Of a stretch of 34,041 nucleotides of DNA, positions 1 to 8,850 are shown piece by piece. The notes below the pieces were generated by a model. It made no database searches and was not told where the DNA came from. It worked only from the letters and a program-made list of their open reading frames with translations. The stretch spans positions 1 through 34,041 of the forward strand of contig RFMW01000212.1 of NCBI GenBank assembly GCA_009927485.1, given 5' to 3'. Each line of letters opens with the position of its first letter. Positions within the stretch are counted from its first letter, which is position 1. The position numbers were made by a program, and so were the translations under genes. Source of the DNA: Sphingobacteriia bacterium (GTDB taxonomy: Bacteria; Bacteroidota; Bacteroidia; UBA7662).

Positions 1-22
1 CCTTCGTTGAGCCTTCGTTGAA
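1..22. repeat. 11-bp direct repeat at window edge
   Basis: Two adjacent 11-base units, ccttcgttgag and ccttcgttgaa, differ only at the last base. They lie just beyond the rlmD stop codon. No function is apparent. Confidence 0.5.
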
Positions 23-32
23 GCTTGCAAAT

Positions 33-1478
33 TTAACGCCTGATCAGAAGGGCGATGTTTTCGATATGGGCCGTCTGCGGAAACAAATCCACCGGACGAA
101 AGCGCTCCAAGCGGTACAACTCGTTCAGGGACTGCAAATCCCGCGCTTGAGTTGCAGCATTGCATGATACGTACACAATGCGCTCGGCATTGCTCTTCAG
201 CAGCATTTGAACTACATCGGCATGCATGCCGGCACGGGGTGGGTCCACCACCACGACATTGGGGCGACCATGGGCGCTGTAAAAATCCTCGTTCAAAAGA
301 CGGGCCATATCTCCCGCATAAAATTCGGTGTTACGGATACCGTTGGCTTCCGCATTGCGCCGCGCATCTTCGATAGCGGATTCTACGTATTCAATACCAA
401 TTACTTTGGCTGCATGTCGGGCCAAGAACAAGGCAATGCTGCCCGTTCCTGTGTAAAGGTCGTACACCAGTTCATCCCCTTGCAAGGCACACCAATCCAA
501 GGCCAAACGATACAAAGCCAAGGCCTGCCTGGGGTTGGTTTGAAAAAAAGAAGTGGCGGAGATGCCAAATCGCAAACCGTCCAGGGTTTCGGTCAAGCGG
601 TTTTGGCCTTGATGCACCTGTATTTCAAGGCCTTCCAAACTATCATTGGCCTTGGTATTGACAGTATAGAGCCACTGATCTACTTGGGGCAGCTGGGGCC
701 TCAAGGCCTCCAGGTATGGAAGCAGGATCTCGGGTTTATCCTCTGATACCGAAAGCAAAACCATCCATTGTCCATCGACAGTGTTTCGTAACATCAAATT
801 GCGAAGGTATCCCTGCCGCGATCGAAGGCTGTAGAAGGATAGATTCATGGCCACTGCCTGACGGTAAAAGGTATTGCGAATCAAGTCCGCCACCTCGTCC
901 ATCAAATAACAAGTTTCGATATGCAGGATTCGCTCAAAACGACCGCTCAAATGAAAACCCAGTCCCATACCGGGAAAGCCATGGGTTGGAGCATCGATAG
1001 TAGCGGACTGCTCTTGGGATTGTAGCAGTTCTTCCCTGGTCAACCAACGGCGGTCGGTGAAGGTGAACTCAAGTTTGTTGCGGAATCGATAGATCGCAGG
1101 GGCAGGTAAAGCGGGCTCAGCCTGCACGCCCTCCAGGGATAAACCGCCGATGCGGGTGAGAGCATCGTGCACCTGTTTGGTTTTGTACACCAATTGCGTA
1201 GGGTAATCCATGTTTTGCCATTTGCAACCCCCGCAGGTACCAAAATGCTGACAAACCGGGCTGACCCGATGGGATGAGGGTTCCAACAATTCCACAACCC
1301 TGCCTTGCGCGTAGCGGCCTTTGTTTCGGTAAATTTGGACCTGCGCGCGGTCCCCCGGCATGCCGCCTTCCACAAAAACCACCTTTTCGTCAACCCTAGC
1401 CACGCCCAAGCCATCGACCCCCATATCGGTCACGTGGCATTCCACAACAGGCATTGGCTTGGGATGGGGTCGTGGCAT
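33..1478 (-). CDS. rlmD: 23S rRNA (uracil-C5)-methyltransferase, RlmD/RumA family
   Basis: SAM-dependent enzyme that makes 5-methyluridine in 23S rRNA. The N-terminal TRAM-like domain (about residues 8-65) is followed by an iron-sulfur cysteine cluster CQHFGTCGGC (C76, C82, C85), with a probable fourth Cys in ETCYLMDEV. The catalytic domain has SAM motif DLYTGTGSIALFLA, motif DPPRAGMHADVV, the nucleophile region YVSCNAATQARDL, and the usual C-terminal LFPQTAHIENIALL. I start at the ATG giving MPRPHPKPMPVVEC (481 aa). The longer track ORF begins inside the upstream hydrolase gene with residues foreign to the family. The gene follows the hydrolase after 23 bases on the same strand, so they are probably cotranscribed. 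Family is certain; the exact target uridine (RlmD versus RlmC-type) is inferred. Confidence 0.93.
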   Translation of the reverse strand: MPRPHPKPMPVVECHVTDMGVDGLGVARVDEKVVFVEGGMPGDRAQVQIYRNKGRYAQGRVVELLEPSSHRVSPVCQHFGTCGGCKWQNMDYPTQLVYKTKQVHDALTRIGGLSLEGVQAEPALPAPAIYRFRNKLEFTFTDRRWLTREELLQSQEQSATIDAPTHGFPGMGLGFHLSGRFERILHIETCYLMDEVADLIRNTFYRQAVAMNLSFYSLRSRQGYLRNLMLRNTVDGQWMVLLSVSEDKPEILLPYLEALRPQLPQVDQWLYTVNTKANDSLEGLEIQVHQGQNRLTETLDGLRFGISATSFFQTNPRQALALYRLALDWCALQGDELVYDLYTGTGSIALFLARHAAKVIGIEYVESAIEDARRNAEANGIRNTEFYAGDMARLLNEDFYSAHGRPNVVVVDPPRAGMHADVVQMLLKSNAERIVYVSCNAATQARDLQSLNELYRLERFRPVDLFPQTAHIENIALLIRR

Positions 1479-1501
1479 CGTTTTGTTTTTGAAACTCAGG
1501 A

Positions 1502-2374
1502 TTAAGACCGGGGTTGGTTCATGGATGGAGCCGAATGTTGGTCCAGGAATTGAAGCAATATCGACAACAAGATATCGGGGGCATCGGCGTGGACCCAATG
1601 GCCCGCCCCGGGAACGGTATGAAATTCAGCGTGAGGAAAACGTTCGAGGAAGGCTTGCCAATCCGCTTCTGTAACATAATTTGATTTCTCCCCTCGCACC
1701 AACAAAGCTGGAAGGTCCAAAGGGGATTGAGGTGGAAGTGCACTACCGATGGAAGACAAGGATAGGCTGAGCGGGCCCAAGGCAATTCTCCATCGAAAAC
1801 GTCCTTGCTCATCGCGCTCTATGTTCTTGAGCACAAACATTCTAGTGGAAAGCTCGGGGATATCGTCCCTCAAGGCTGCATCCAGATCTCCTCGGCTTTG
1901 ACAAGCCGACAGGTCCAGGTTTTGCATCGCGGCGAGCATTTTGGCATGATGATCCAAGGCATAGGCCTTGGGGGCAATGTCCACGACCGTCAGGGAAAAA
2001 AGTCGCTTTGGATACAACGCTGCAAAACGCATGGCCGCCTTGCCGCCCATGGAATGGCCGACGAGGTGAATCTTGTCCAGGCCGATCCGATCCATCCACT
2101 GCCTCAAATCCTCGGCCAACAAATCATAACCAAAATCATCCGAATGAAATGATTTGCCATGATTGCGCTGATCGGGAAGAAAAACCCTGTAGCGATGGTC
2201 CAATCGCCGGGCCAAGGTCAGCCAATTATCCCCTGAACCAAATACACCGTGCAGGATCACCACATTCGGGCCTTGGCCACTTTCCCAAACATGCCATACC
2301 GGAACTGGAGAGGATAGGTTAGGAGAGAGAGGGGCGGGAGAAGATGGGGCGGGAGAAGATGAGGAGCTTTCCAT
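1502..2374 (-). CDS. alpha/beta hydrolase, YbfF/ABHD11-like esterase
   Basis: A 290-aa alpha/beta-hydrolase fold protein. The oxyanion strand is VVILHGVFGSGDNW (from about residue 38). DQRNHGKS follows, then the nucleophile elbow GHSMGG with Ser108. The catalytic His is in GAGHWVHADAP (about H259). The order and wording match the YbfF-type esterase group, but the natural substrate is unknown. Residues 2-25 are an unusual Ser/Pro tract (SSSPAPSSPAP) encoded by a perfect 15-bp tandem duplication. It is not part of the fold and no internal Met offers a shorter start. A -7-like box (TACCTTTG) lies 10 bases upstream. It is the first gene of a probable two-gene unit with rlmD, and divergent from the RIC-like gene. 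Confidence 0.88.
   Translation of the reverse strand: MESSSSSPAPSSPAPLSPNLSSPVPVWHVWESGQGPNVVILHGVFGSGDNWLTLARRLDHRYRVFLPDQRNHGKSFHSDDFGYDLLAEDLRQWMDRIGLDKIHLVGHSMGGKAAMRFAALYPKRLFSLTVVDIAPKAYALDHHAKMLAAMQNLDLSACQSRGDLDAALRDDIPELSTRMFVLKNIERDEQGRFRWRIALGPLSLSLSSIGSALPPQSPLDLPALLVRGEKSNYVTEADWQAFLERFPHAEFHTVPGAGHWVHADAPDILLSILLQFLDQHSAPSMNQPRS
2331..2360. repeat. perfect 15-bp tandem duplication
   Basis: The unit ggggcgggagaagat occurs twice back to back. On the minus strand it encodes SSPAP twice near the hydrolase N-terminus. It is purine-rich and a likely slippage site. Confidence 0.85.
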
Positions 2375-2384
2375 GGGGAAGTGG

Positions 2385-2392
2385 CAAAGGTA
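2385..2392 (-). promoter_or_regulatory. -7 box (TACCTTTG) for the hydrolase-rlmD unit
   Basis: The minus strand reads TACCTTTG, a perfect match to the Bacteroidota -7 consensus TAnnTTTG. It ends 10 bases before the hydrolase ATG. Transcription would start only a few bases before the start codon. No well-spaced -33 TTTG was found. Confidence 0.5.
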
Positions 2393-2466
2393 AGGCTATC
2401 TTTTTGTTGGGATTCCCAAAACCTTTTGGGCAGACTTTGGTCATTATAGAAGACCGTTTGCCGCTC

Positions 2467-3273
2467 ATGACGCCTCGCTACCCCTTTGTCCCCTCCTGGG
2501 AGCCTCAAACCAGCATTTGCGATATCCTCAAGGTGTTTCCAACTGTAGGAGTCGAGCTGGAGCGCTTGGGGGTCCCCCCCGCTGCGGTCCATGATTGCAT
2601 CACGGTAGGCGAAGTCGCCAACCATGTCGGCTGGAACCCCTATACTTTGCTTAGTTTCTTGATTCCCACGGCGGATCCTCATGCCCCAACCGATTCCAGA
2701 CCCTCATCCCAAGTTGATCAGCGGGAATCCTGTGTCGCGATTGTTCAGGCCCTGAGGGCTGACCATGTACGGCTTTTGGGCGCCTACATAGGTCCTATCC
2801 GTGAGCAGTGGGAACATTGGGAAAGCAAGGGTTATCCTCCAGATTACCCTCAACTTGGCCTCCTGAGGGACGAGTTCGAAACCCTCTGTGCAGAAATTTC
2901 CTGCCATTTTCTTTTGGAAGAGGAGGAATTGTTCCCGTATGCCATCGAGCTTCACGAGGCCTGTACGGCCCAGGTTTCCGCCCAGGATGCGCTCAAAATT
3001 TTGGAAAACAAATCCCTCACCGACGATGGAGAAATTATCGCCTTGGCGGATTTGCTTGAACATTTGTTATCCCGATTTCCGGAAGGATACAAAACCCCTT
3101 CCGATGCGGCAGCCAAGAGTTTGAAGGCGGAGAACACCCAGGATACAGGACGGCATTTATGGGCCAATTTGGTGGCCTTCCGTGATAGCTGGTTGCTGCA
3201 CGAGGCCAAGGAAACCACCGGGCTTTTTCCCCGCATCCTGGAGCTTGAAAATCATTTGCTTCGCAAAAACTAA
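2467..3273 (+). CDS. RIC/ScdA-like hemerythrin-domain protein (divergent)
   Basis: 268 aa from the ATG giving MTPRYPFVPSW. The track ORF start lies inside the divergent hydrolase gene and is rejected. The N-terminal segment SICDILKVFPTVGVELERLG resembles the ScdA_N/DUF1858-type helical domain. The rest resembles the di-iron hemerythrin-like domain of RIC (YtfE/ScdA) proteins, which repair iron-sulfur clusters after nitrosative or oxidative damage. Visible ligand-like residues are ADHVRLL, CHFLLEEEELFP and LLHEAKETTGLFP. Two features are odd. The Cys pair usual in the ScdA_N motif (DFCCGG) is absent. The His usually found in a third EHxxxG-type helix appears replaced (SLTDDGEIIAL). The di-iron site may therefore be altered. 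The upstream TATCTTTTTG is one off the -7 consensus. The family call is fairly secure; activity is uncertain. Confidence 0.72.
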   Translation: MTPRYPFVPSWEPQTSICDILKVFPTVGVELERLGVPPAAVHDCITVGEVANHVGWNPYTLLSFLIPTADPHAPTDSRPSSQVDQRESCVAIVQALRADHVRLLGAYIGPIREQWEHWESKGYPPDYPQLGLLRDEFETLCAEISCHFLLEEEELFPYAIELHEACTAQVSAQDALKILENKSLTDDGEIIALADLLEHLLSRFPEGYKTPSDAAAKSLKAENTQDTGRHLWANLVAFRDSWLLHEAKETTGLFPRILELENHLLRKN

Positions 3274-3279
3274 TTGAAC

Positions 3280-3287
3280 TATCTTTG
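3280..3287 (+). promoter_or_regulatory. promoter (-33 TTTG, -7 TATCTTTG) for the dehydrogenase
   Basis: TATCTTTG matches TAnnTTTG. A TTTG at 3255-3258 lies 21 bases upstream, a normal Bacteroidota -33/-7 spacing. The dehydrogenase ATG is 33 bases downstream of the box. Confidence 0.62.
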
Positions 3288-3320
3288 AGCATCCCGGCAC
3301 TTTAGCGCAGGGCATTCTTT

Positions 3321-4663
3321 ATGTCTGATAGTCAAGTTATTGAAAGGCTTCAAGCCTTTGAGCGGCAAGCTCCCGAAATTGTCTTTGAATGGAACGACGC
3401 AAGCACCGGAGCAAGGGGTTGGGCGGTCCTTAATTCCCTAAGAGGGGGAGCTGCAGGTGGCGGAACGCGGATGCGCATAGGATTGGACCGTCGGGAGGTA
3501 GAATCCCTGGCCAAAACCATGGAAATCAAATTTACCGTTTCGGGGCCGGCCATTGGCGGTGCCAAATCAGGAATCGACTTTGACCCATCCGACCCCCGCA
3601 AAGAAGAAGTCTTGAGGCGTTGGTACAAAGCCCTTGACCCGCTGCTCAAAAATTATTACGGCACCGGAGGAGATTTGAACGTGGATGAATTCACGAGGTT
3701 ATTCCCTATACCCTGGTTAACGACCTCCAACACCCCCAGCAAGGGGTTGTTCAGGGTCATTTTGGACGTTCGCTACGCGAAATGCGCATTGCCCAACTCA
3801 GGGAGGGGGTAAGCCTGCCGGTCCATGATCGTGAATTAAGCCCGTTGCATCCCATGGCCCCCCAGGGGACCTATACCGTGGCGGATTTGATCACCGGGTG
3901 GGGGGTGGCGGAGTCCATACTTTCCTATTATGCCCACCGAGCAGGCGCAGTACTCCCCGCAGACAGCGAGGGGTCTTGGATTCTGCAGGGTCACCCGGCC
4001 TTCGAGGGCCGCAAGGTATTGATCCAAGGTTGGGGAAACGTCGCTGCAACCACTGCCTATTATTTGTGTTATGCAGGGATGCGGATACAGGGCATTTTGG
4101 ACCGGGATCACGGTTGGTTGGCCCCAAGCGGGGAGCCTATGGATTTGACCCAATGCCTGAGCATGCTTCAAGGCCGTTTAGGGAACGCCATGAACCCTGA
4201 CCAAAAAGGTGTTGAACCGCGTCATGCCATGGAAGCGCGATTTTGGCAACAAAAGGCCGATGTCTTTGTCCCGGCAGCCGCATCACGCTTGGTAACCCTT
4301 GACCAGATTAATTCGTTAATGGACCAAGGATTAGAACTCGTTGCCTCCGGGGCAAACGTGCCCTTTGCCGACCCTGAAATTTTCATGGGACCCATTTCCA
4401 AGGCCGTAGATGACCGCATCGCCTTGATTCCTGATTTTGTGGCGAATTGCGGAATGGCCAGAGTTTTTGGTTACCTAATGCAAGAAAATATACCGGTGAA
4501 TGCGCGGGCCATATTCAAAGATGTAGCAACCATTGTCCGTGATGCCGTTGGATCCTGCATGCCCGCGGCTCCTTCCCTTTCTTCGATAGGCGGGGTGACC
4601 GGTCTAAGCGTTCGTGCTTATGCCAAGGCTTTGGATCAACTCATGCCCTCTTTCAAATCCTGA
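3321..4663 (+). pseudogene. Glu/Leu/Phe/Val-type amino-acid dehydrogenase, frameshifted
   Basis: NAD(P)-dependent oxidative deamination of an amino acid. The first part (3321 to about 3690) carries the catalytic Lys motif AIGGAKSGIDFDPSDP and GTGGDLNVDE. The second part, in another frame, continues with HEVIPYTLVNDLQHPQQGVVQGHFG, which joins directly to MRIAQLREGV, the Rossmann motif IQGWGNVAATTAYYL and the family C-terminus LVASGANVPFADP. One base added near 3690 (gaattcac to gaaattcac) restores a single 447-aa protein of normal family length. Nothing else is damaged. The break is therefore either recent or a consensus error. Substrate (Glu versus Leu/Val) cannot be read from the sequence. 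It has its own promoter upstream, and mscS starts 10 bases after the stop. Confidence 0.85.
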
Positions 4664-4673
4664 ACACAAGATC

Positions 4674-5780
4674 ATGCTTGCATTCCTTCATTCGCAGTCC
4701 TGGGCCGGCCAAACCTATTTCCAATGGCTCATGGCCTTGGGCCTGGTATTGGGGACGATTCTGCTGCGCAGGCCCCTGGCTAATTCGCTGAACTGGTTGT
4801 TTTACAGAGCCTTTAGCGAAAGAAACCTTGAGAAACGTAAACGATTTCATGACCTTACAGGCCAAAACTTGAGGCGTTTGTTGGTGCTGTTGGCTTTATA
4901 CATGGCTCTCAGCATTCTGAGCATACCCACGCATTTTCAATGGTTTGGGAAGCCCTACCGCCTTGCTTTTTATTTGGATATTCTCTTGCAATTGGGCTTG
5001 GTTTGGACCGCTTCCAAAATATTGTTACGAATTGCAGATTTTGTCGCGGGTGTTTGGCAGGACAAGAGCGAAATTAACAGCGATCCCGCCAGAGCCCAAT
5101 GGGTTCCGTACATCAAGGACGGCATCAAGGTCGCCGTTATTTTGTCAGCATTTCTCTTTGTCATCGGTATCGTATTCCAAGCCAATATCGCGGCCTTGGT
5201 GGGCGGTTTGGGGATAGGAGGACTTGCGGTGGCATTGGCCGCGCAGGAGAGTCTTGCCAACCTCTTGGGGTCCTTCACCATCTTCCTCGACAAACCCTTT
5301 ACGGTGGGGGATACCATTGAATTCAAGGGAATTACCGGAACGGTTGAACATGTGGGCTTTCGTTCAACCCGCATGAGGACCCTGGACAAAAGTTATGTTA
5401 CCGTGCCCAACAAGGCCTTGGTCACCGAGCCCCTGAACAACATCACGGAAAGCACCCATCGCAGGGCCGCCTTCAAGTTGGGTCTCGTTTACCAAACCAA
5501 GCCCGAAACCCTTCAAGCGATTATTCGGTCCATACGGGAAATTCTGGAAGCCAATCCCTTGATTGAAGAAAATCCTACCGTGACTTTTTTTGGCTATGGC
5601 GAAAGTTCCCTTGATCTTCAAATTATTTATTTGGTCAAAACATCGGATTATAACGAATACCTTCAGGTGAGAGAAATCGTGAATTTCGAGATTTATCGCA
5701 TTGTCGATGAGCATGAAACTGATTTTGCTTTCCCTACGCGCACCATGGTAACGGTCCACGAAGATGGGTCCAAAACTTAA
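4674..5780 (+). CDS. MscS-family small-conductance mechanosensitive channel
   Basis: A 368-aa inner-membrane channel releasing solutes under osmotic downshock. The ATG giving MLAFLHSQSWAG is used because it follows the dehydrogenase stop by 10 bases; the longer ORF reads back into that gene. Membrane helices lie around residues 15-31, 69-87, 97-125 and 152-168. The pore helix and beta domain are canonical: NIAALVGGLGIGGLAVALAA, then QESLANLLGSFTIFLDKPF, VGDTIEFKGITGTVEHVGFR and YVTVPNKALV. The C-terminal alpha/beta domain is complete. It is probably cotranscribed with the dehydrogenase. Confidence 0.93.
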   Translation: MLAFLHSQSWAGQTYFQWLMALGLVLGTILLRRPLANSLNWLFYRAFSERNLEKRKRFHDLTGQNLRRLLVLLALYMALSILSIPTHFQWFGKPYRLAFYLDILLQLGLVWTASKILLRIADFVAGVWQDKSEINSDPARAQWVPYIKDGIKVAVILSAFLFVIGIVFQANIAALVGGLGIGGLAVALAAQESLANLLGSFTIFLDKPFTVGDTIEFKGITGTVEHVGFRSTRMRTLDKSYVTVPNKALVTEPLNNITESTHRRAAFKLGLVYQTKPETLQAIIRSIREILEANPLIEENPTVTFFGYGESSLDLQIIYLVKTSDYNEYLQVREIVNFEIYRIVDEHETDFAFPTRTMVTVHEDGSKT

Positions 5781-6264
5781 TTTCCAAAAGGTAAGCTGGG
5801 GGAGTGCCGCCTATGCCCTCACGGTGGCTCTTCGTTACGATATGTTACGGGAGCCTCTGGGTTTGCATTTTAACTTGAACGATTTGGATTACGAACAGGA
5901 CTCGGTGCACTGGGCGGGATTTAGCGAAGAAGGCGAGGTCTTGGCCTGTTTGGTCCTGCGGCCTGCCTCCACGACTTCGGTTCTTCCCGAGGGCTATTCC
6001 ATGGAAGAAGCCTACCAAATGCGCCAAGTGGCCGTTAAACCCAGCTACCAAGGCCTCGGATTGGGCCGCGCATTGGTCCTTCATTCCCAAAATTGGCTTC
6101 GTGATCAGTCAAGGCCCGCCTTGTTTTTTTGCATAGCAGGCCCCAAGCCGTGGGTTTTTACCAAAGGCTGGGTTACCAGGCCTATCACGAACCTGTCATG
6201 GAAGTGGGGCTTCTGCATTCCAGGATGTTCATGGATCTCCAATCCCCCGTCTAAATCCCAATGA
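5764..6264 (+). CDS. GNAT-family N-acetyltransferase, C-terminus frameshifted
   Basis: Acetyl-CoA-dependent acyltransferase of the GNAT superfamily, substrate unknown. The acetyl-CoA loop QMRQVAVKPSYQGLGLGRAL is clear. As given, the ORF loses the family pattern after RPALFF. The reading frame shifted by -1 in the T7 run at 6124-6130 gives LHSRPQAVGFYQRLGYQAYHE and ends MEVGLLHSRMFMDLQSPV with a stop at 6252-6254. That is the expected last strands of a small GNAT (163 aa). Thus one T is missing from the tract, or the ribosome or polymerase slips there: the in-frame T TTT TTT is a canonical -1 slippery heptamer. The start overlaps the mscS 3' end by 17 bases. kdsB begins 6 bases after the restored stop. 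Confidence 0.82.
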   Translation: MGPKLNFQKVSWGSAAYALTVALRYDMLREPLGLHFNLNDLDYEQDSVHWAGFSEEGEVLACLVLRPASTTSVLPEGYSMEEAYQMRQVAVKPSYQGLGLGRALVLHSQNWLRDQSRPALFFCIAGPKPWVFTKGWVTRPITNLSWKWGFCIPGCSWISNPPSKSQ

Positions 6265-7016
6265 ACGCAATCGCCCTTATCCCTGCGCGTTTGGAGTCTT
6301 CCCGTCTCTCCCGCAAAATGCTTGCCGACCTGGGCGGGAAGCCCTTGGTCGTTCGCACCCTGGAGGCGGTTCGTCGCGCTTCGTGTTTGGATGATGTCAT
6401 CGTTGTTACGGATTCCACGGAAATACTGGAGGTCGTCCAAGACCACGGGGGGTCGGCGGTTCTTTCGTCTCCCAATCACTGCAGCGGAAGCGATCGCCTG
6501 GCCGAAGCCTTGCAATCCCTTTCCCTAAGCAACCGTTACGATGTGGTGATCAATGTTCAGGGTGATGAGCCCCTGGTCCCGGCCTCGGCTTTGGATGGTT
6601 TGGTGGCCTTGTTCCAAGACCCTGCGGTTCAGGTGGCTTCGGCTTGTTGCCCATGGCCCGAAAACGAAAATGCCCACAACCCTGATCGAGTCAAGGTGGT
6701 CCTGGACGCCCAAGACCGTGCCCTCTATTTTTCGAGGGCGGCCATTCCGGTCCAACGCTCGGATTCCGACCGACCCGCCGAGCGATTCCTGCATGCGGGC
6801 CTCTATGCCTATCGACCTGCCCGGCTTTTGGAATTTACACACCTGAAGCCGGCCCCTTCCGAAGAATCCGAAAAACTGGAGCAATTGCGCTTTTTGCACC
6901 ATGGGATTCCGATCCACATGCTCCGACTGAACGAGCCTCTGCCATCGGGGGTGGATAATCCCGATGACCTCGAACGAGTGCGTGCTCTTTACGGAAGACC
7001 CAGCTCTTTGCGCTGA
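6261..7016 (+). CDS. kdsB: 3-deoxy-manno-octulosonate cytidylyltransferase (CMP-KDO synthetase)
   Basis: Activates KDO with CTP to CMP-KDO for lipid A/LPS inner core assembly in the cytoplasm. The 251-aa length is standard. Motifs are [15 protein letters not shown] at the N-terminus (nucleotide-binding loop), [30 protein letters not shown] (metal and substrate site) and [11 protein letters not shown]. The ATG lies immediately after the GNAT gene, suggesting cotranscription. The last 28 bases overlap the end of aspS on the other strand. Confidence 0.96.
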   Translation: MNAIALIPARLESSRLSRKMLADLGGKPLVVRTLEAVRRASCLDDVIVVTDSTEILEVVQDHGGSAVLSSPNHCSGSDRLAEALQSLSLSNRYDVVINVQGDEPLVPASALDGLVALFQDPAVQVASACCPWPENENAHNPDRVKVVLDAQDRALYFSRAAIPVQRSDSDRPAERFLHAGLYAYRPARLLEFTHLKPAPSEESEKLEQLRFLHHGIPIHMLRLNEPLPSGVDNPDDLERVRALYGRPSSLR

Positions 7017-8767
7017 ACTGGGTCGATACCCGATGGAGCATCAATCATCACATCACGACCGGCGTTGTTTTTGGGGAAGGCAATAAAATCCCGGATGCTT
7101 TCCTGACCTCCAAACAAAGCGCAGAGCCTATCGAAACCAAAGGCAATGCCCCCATGCGGTGGTGCGCCGTATTCAAAGGCTTTGAGCAAAAAGCCGAATT
7201 TGGCTTGGGCGTCGTCGGCCTCAAAACCAAGGAGTTCGAACAACCTGGCCTGCAGGTTTTTGTCGTGTATACGAATGGAGCCTCCGCCTATTTCTGTGCC
7301 GTTCAACACCATATCGTAGGCATTGGCCCGCACCTTGCCAGGCTCGCTTTGCATCAAGCCCATGTCTTCGGGCAATGGCGATGTAAAAGGATGGTGCATC
7401 GCGACCCATCGCCCACTTTCGTCATCCCAATCCAACAAAGGAAAATCCACCACCCACAAGGCTTTGTACGTATCAGGCGATCGCAGCCCGAGTCGCTGCC
7501 CAATTTCAAGGCGTAGTTCTGCAGCGGCTTTGCGGGTCAATGCCTCGGGGCCCGCCAAGACCAACATCAAATCCCCGGAGCCCAGGCCCGCCCTTGTCAT
7601 CCAATCCTTCAAATACGCTGCTCCATAAAATTTGTCCACCGACGAACGGTACGCCCCGTCTGCGCTTTCGCAGCGTACCCAAACCATGCCTTTCATGCCC
7701 ATTTGCGGCCTTTTGACCCAGTCGGTTAAGGCATCCAATTCTTTGCGGGTCCATGAGGCACCCCCGGGTACCGGAACGGCAATCACCGCTTCCGCCTCCT
7801 CAAAAACGCCAAACCCTACCCCCTCTACCCCCAAACCAACCCCGGGAACCGCCCCATACGCCTGACCCCCTTTGAGGGTCAACAGGGGAGCGGTCCAACG
7901 CAAATCCGGTTTGTCGTTGCCGTAGAGCAGCATCGCATCGGCATAGGTCATCACCGGAATTTCGCCGATGTCCAAGCCTTTGACTTGCAAAAACAAATGG
8001 CGAAAAAGGCCTTCGAACATGGCCAAAATATCCGAACGCTCAACAAAAGACATTTCGCAGTCAATCTGGGTGAATTCGGGTTGGCGATCGGCGCGTAAAT
8101 CTTCGTCACGAAAACATTTGACGATCTGAAAATACCGATCCAGACCCCCAACCATCAAGAGTTGTTTGAAGGTTTGGGGCGATTGGGGTAAAGCATAAAA
8201 CTGCCCGGGGTGCATCCGCGATGGGACCACAAAATCACGGGCCCCTTCGGGGGTTGTTTTGATCAAAACGGGGGTTTCTACTTCAATAAACGACTGGCTA
8301 TCAAGGTATTTACGCACCTCTTGGGCCATGCGGTGACGTAATTCCAGCTTGGAGCGCACCGGGTTGCGCCGGATATCCAGATAACGAAACTGCATGCGCA
8401 AATCTTCACCGCCATCGGTTTCGTCTTCAATCAAAAATGGAGGTAAAGCCGACGCGTTGAGAATCTCGAGGGAATTCACACGGATTTCAATTTCACCGGT
8501 TCGTAGGTTGGGGTTTTTGTTATGACGCTCCACCACCAGACCGCTGGCCCGCACCACAAATTCCCGACCCAAGGATCGCATGGTCTCCAAAACGTCCTGC
8601 GCTGTCTGCCCTTCTTCGGCAACCAATTGGGTGAGCCCATAGCGGTCCCTCAAATCCACCCAGATCAAGCCCCCTTTGTCCCTGATCTTGCTTACCCATC
8701 CGCAGAGGGTTACGTTATGGCCCGTATGGGCCAGGTTCAATTCATCGCAGCGGTGGGTTCGTAGCAT
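6989..8767 (-). CDS. aspS: aspartyl-tRNA synthetase
   Basis: Class II aminoacyl-tRNA synthetase charging tRNA-Asp. 592 aa, the normal bacterial length. Parts in order are the OB-fold anticodon domain ([20 protein letters not shown]), motif 1 region ([18 protein letters not shown]), the catalytic loop [21 protein letters not shown], motif 2 [19 protein letters not shown], the bacterial GAD insertion (about residues 280-410), and motif 3 [16 protein letters not shown] near the C-terminus. The start [11 protein letters not shown] is the usual N-terminus. A perfect -7 box lies 19 bases upstream. The 3' end overlaps kdsB convergently by 28 bp. Confidence 0.98.
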   Translation of the reverse strand: MLRTHRCDELNLAHTGHNVTLCGWVSKIRDKGGLIWVDLRDRYGLTQLVAEEGQTAQDVLETMRSLGREFVVRASGLVVERHNKNPNLRTGEIEIRVNSLEILNASALPPFLIEDETDGGEDLRMQFRYLDIRRNPVRSKLELRHRMAQEVRKYLDSQSFIEVETPVLIKTTPEGARDFVVPSRMHPGQFYALPQSPQTFKQLLMVGGLDRYFQIVKCFRDEDLRADRQPEFTQIDCEMSFVERSDILAMFEGLFRHLFLQVKGLDIGEIPVMTYADAMLLYGNDKPDLRWTAPLLTLKGGQAYGAVPGVGLGVEGVGFGVFEEAEAVIAVPVPGGASWTRKELDALTDWVKRPQMGMKGMVWVRCESADGAYRSSVDKFYGAAYLKDWMTRAGLGSGDLMLVLAGPEALTRKAAAELRLEIGQRLGLRSPDTYKALWVVDFPLLDWDDESGRWVAMHHPFTSPLPEDMGLMQSEPGKVRANAYDMVLNGTEIGGGSIRIHDKNLQARLFELLGFEADDAQAKFGFLLKAFEYGAPPHGGIAFGFDRLCALFGGQESIRDFIAFPKNNAGRDVMIDAPSGIDPVQRKELGLP

Positions 8768-8786
8768 AAATTAGGAGTATAGCCCA

Positions 8787-8794
8787 CAAAAATA
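8787..8794 (-). promoter_or_regulatory. -7 box (TATTTTTG) for aspS
   Basis: The minus strand reads TATTTTTG, matching TAnnTTTG, and ends 19 bases before the aspS ATG. No clear -33 element is visible. Confidence 0.5.
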
Positions 8795-8802
8795 GAACTT
8801 TC

Positions 8803-8827
8803 GCCCTTACAGCGCTTCGCTGAGGGC
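8803..8827. other. hairpin in the aspS/tadA divergent intergenic region
   Basis: GCCCT-TA-CAGCG-CTT-CGCTG-AGGGC folds into a 10-bp interrupted stem. It lies between the two divergent -7 boxes, overlapping the expected -33 region of tadA. It could be an operator or just a chance structure. Confidence 0.4.
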
Positions 8828-8839
8828 AGGGCTCAAGCC

Positions 8840-8847
8840 TATCTTTG
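8840..8847 (+). promoter_or_regulatory. -7 box (TATCTTTG) for tadA
   Basis: A perfect TAnnTTTG ends 3 bases before the tadA ATG at 8851. Transcription would then begin at or after that ATG. The message would be leaderless, or translation starts at the second ATG (8881). Confidence 0.45.
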
Positions 8848-8850
8848 AAA

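Noticed and set aside
3685-3695. Programmed frameshifting in the dehydrogenase
   Set aside because: The break point gaattc contains no slippery heptamer, so recoding is not supported.
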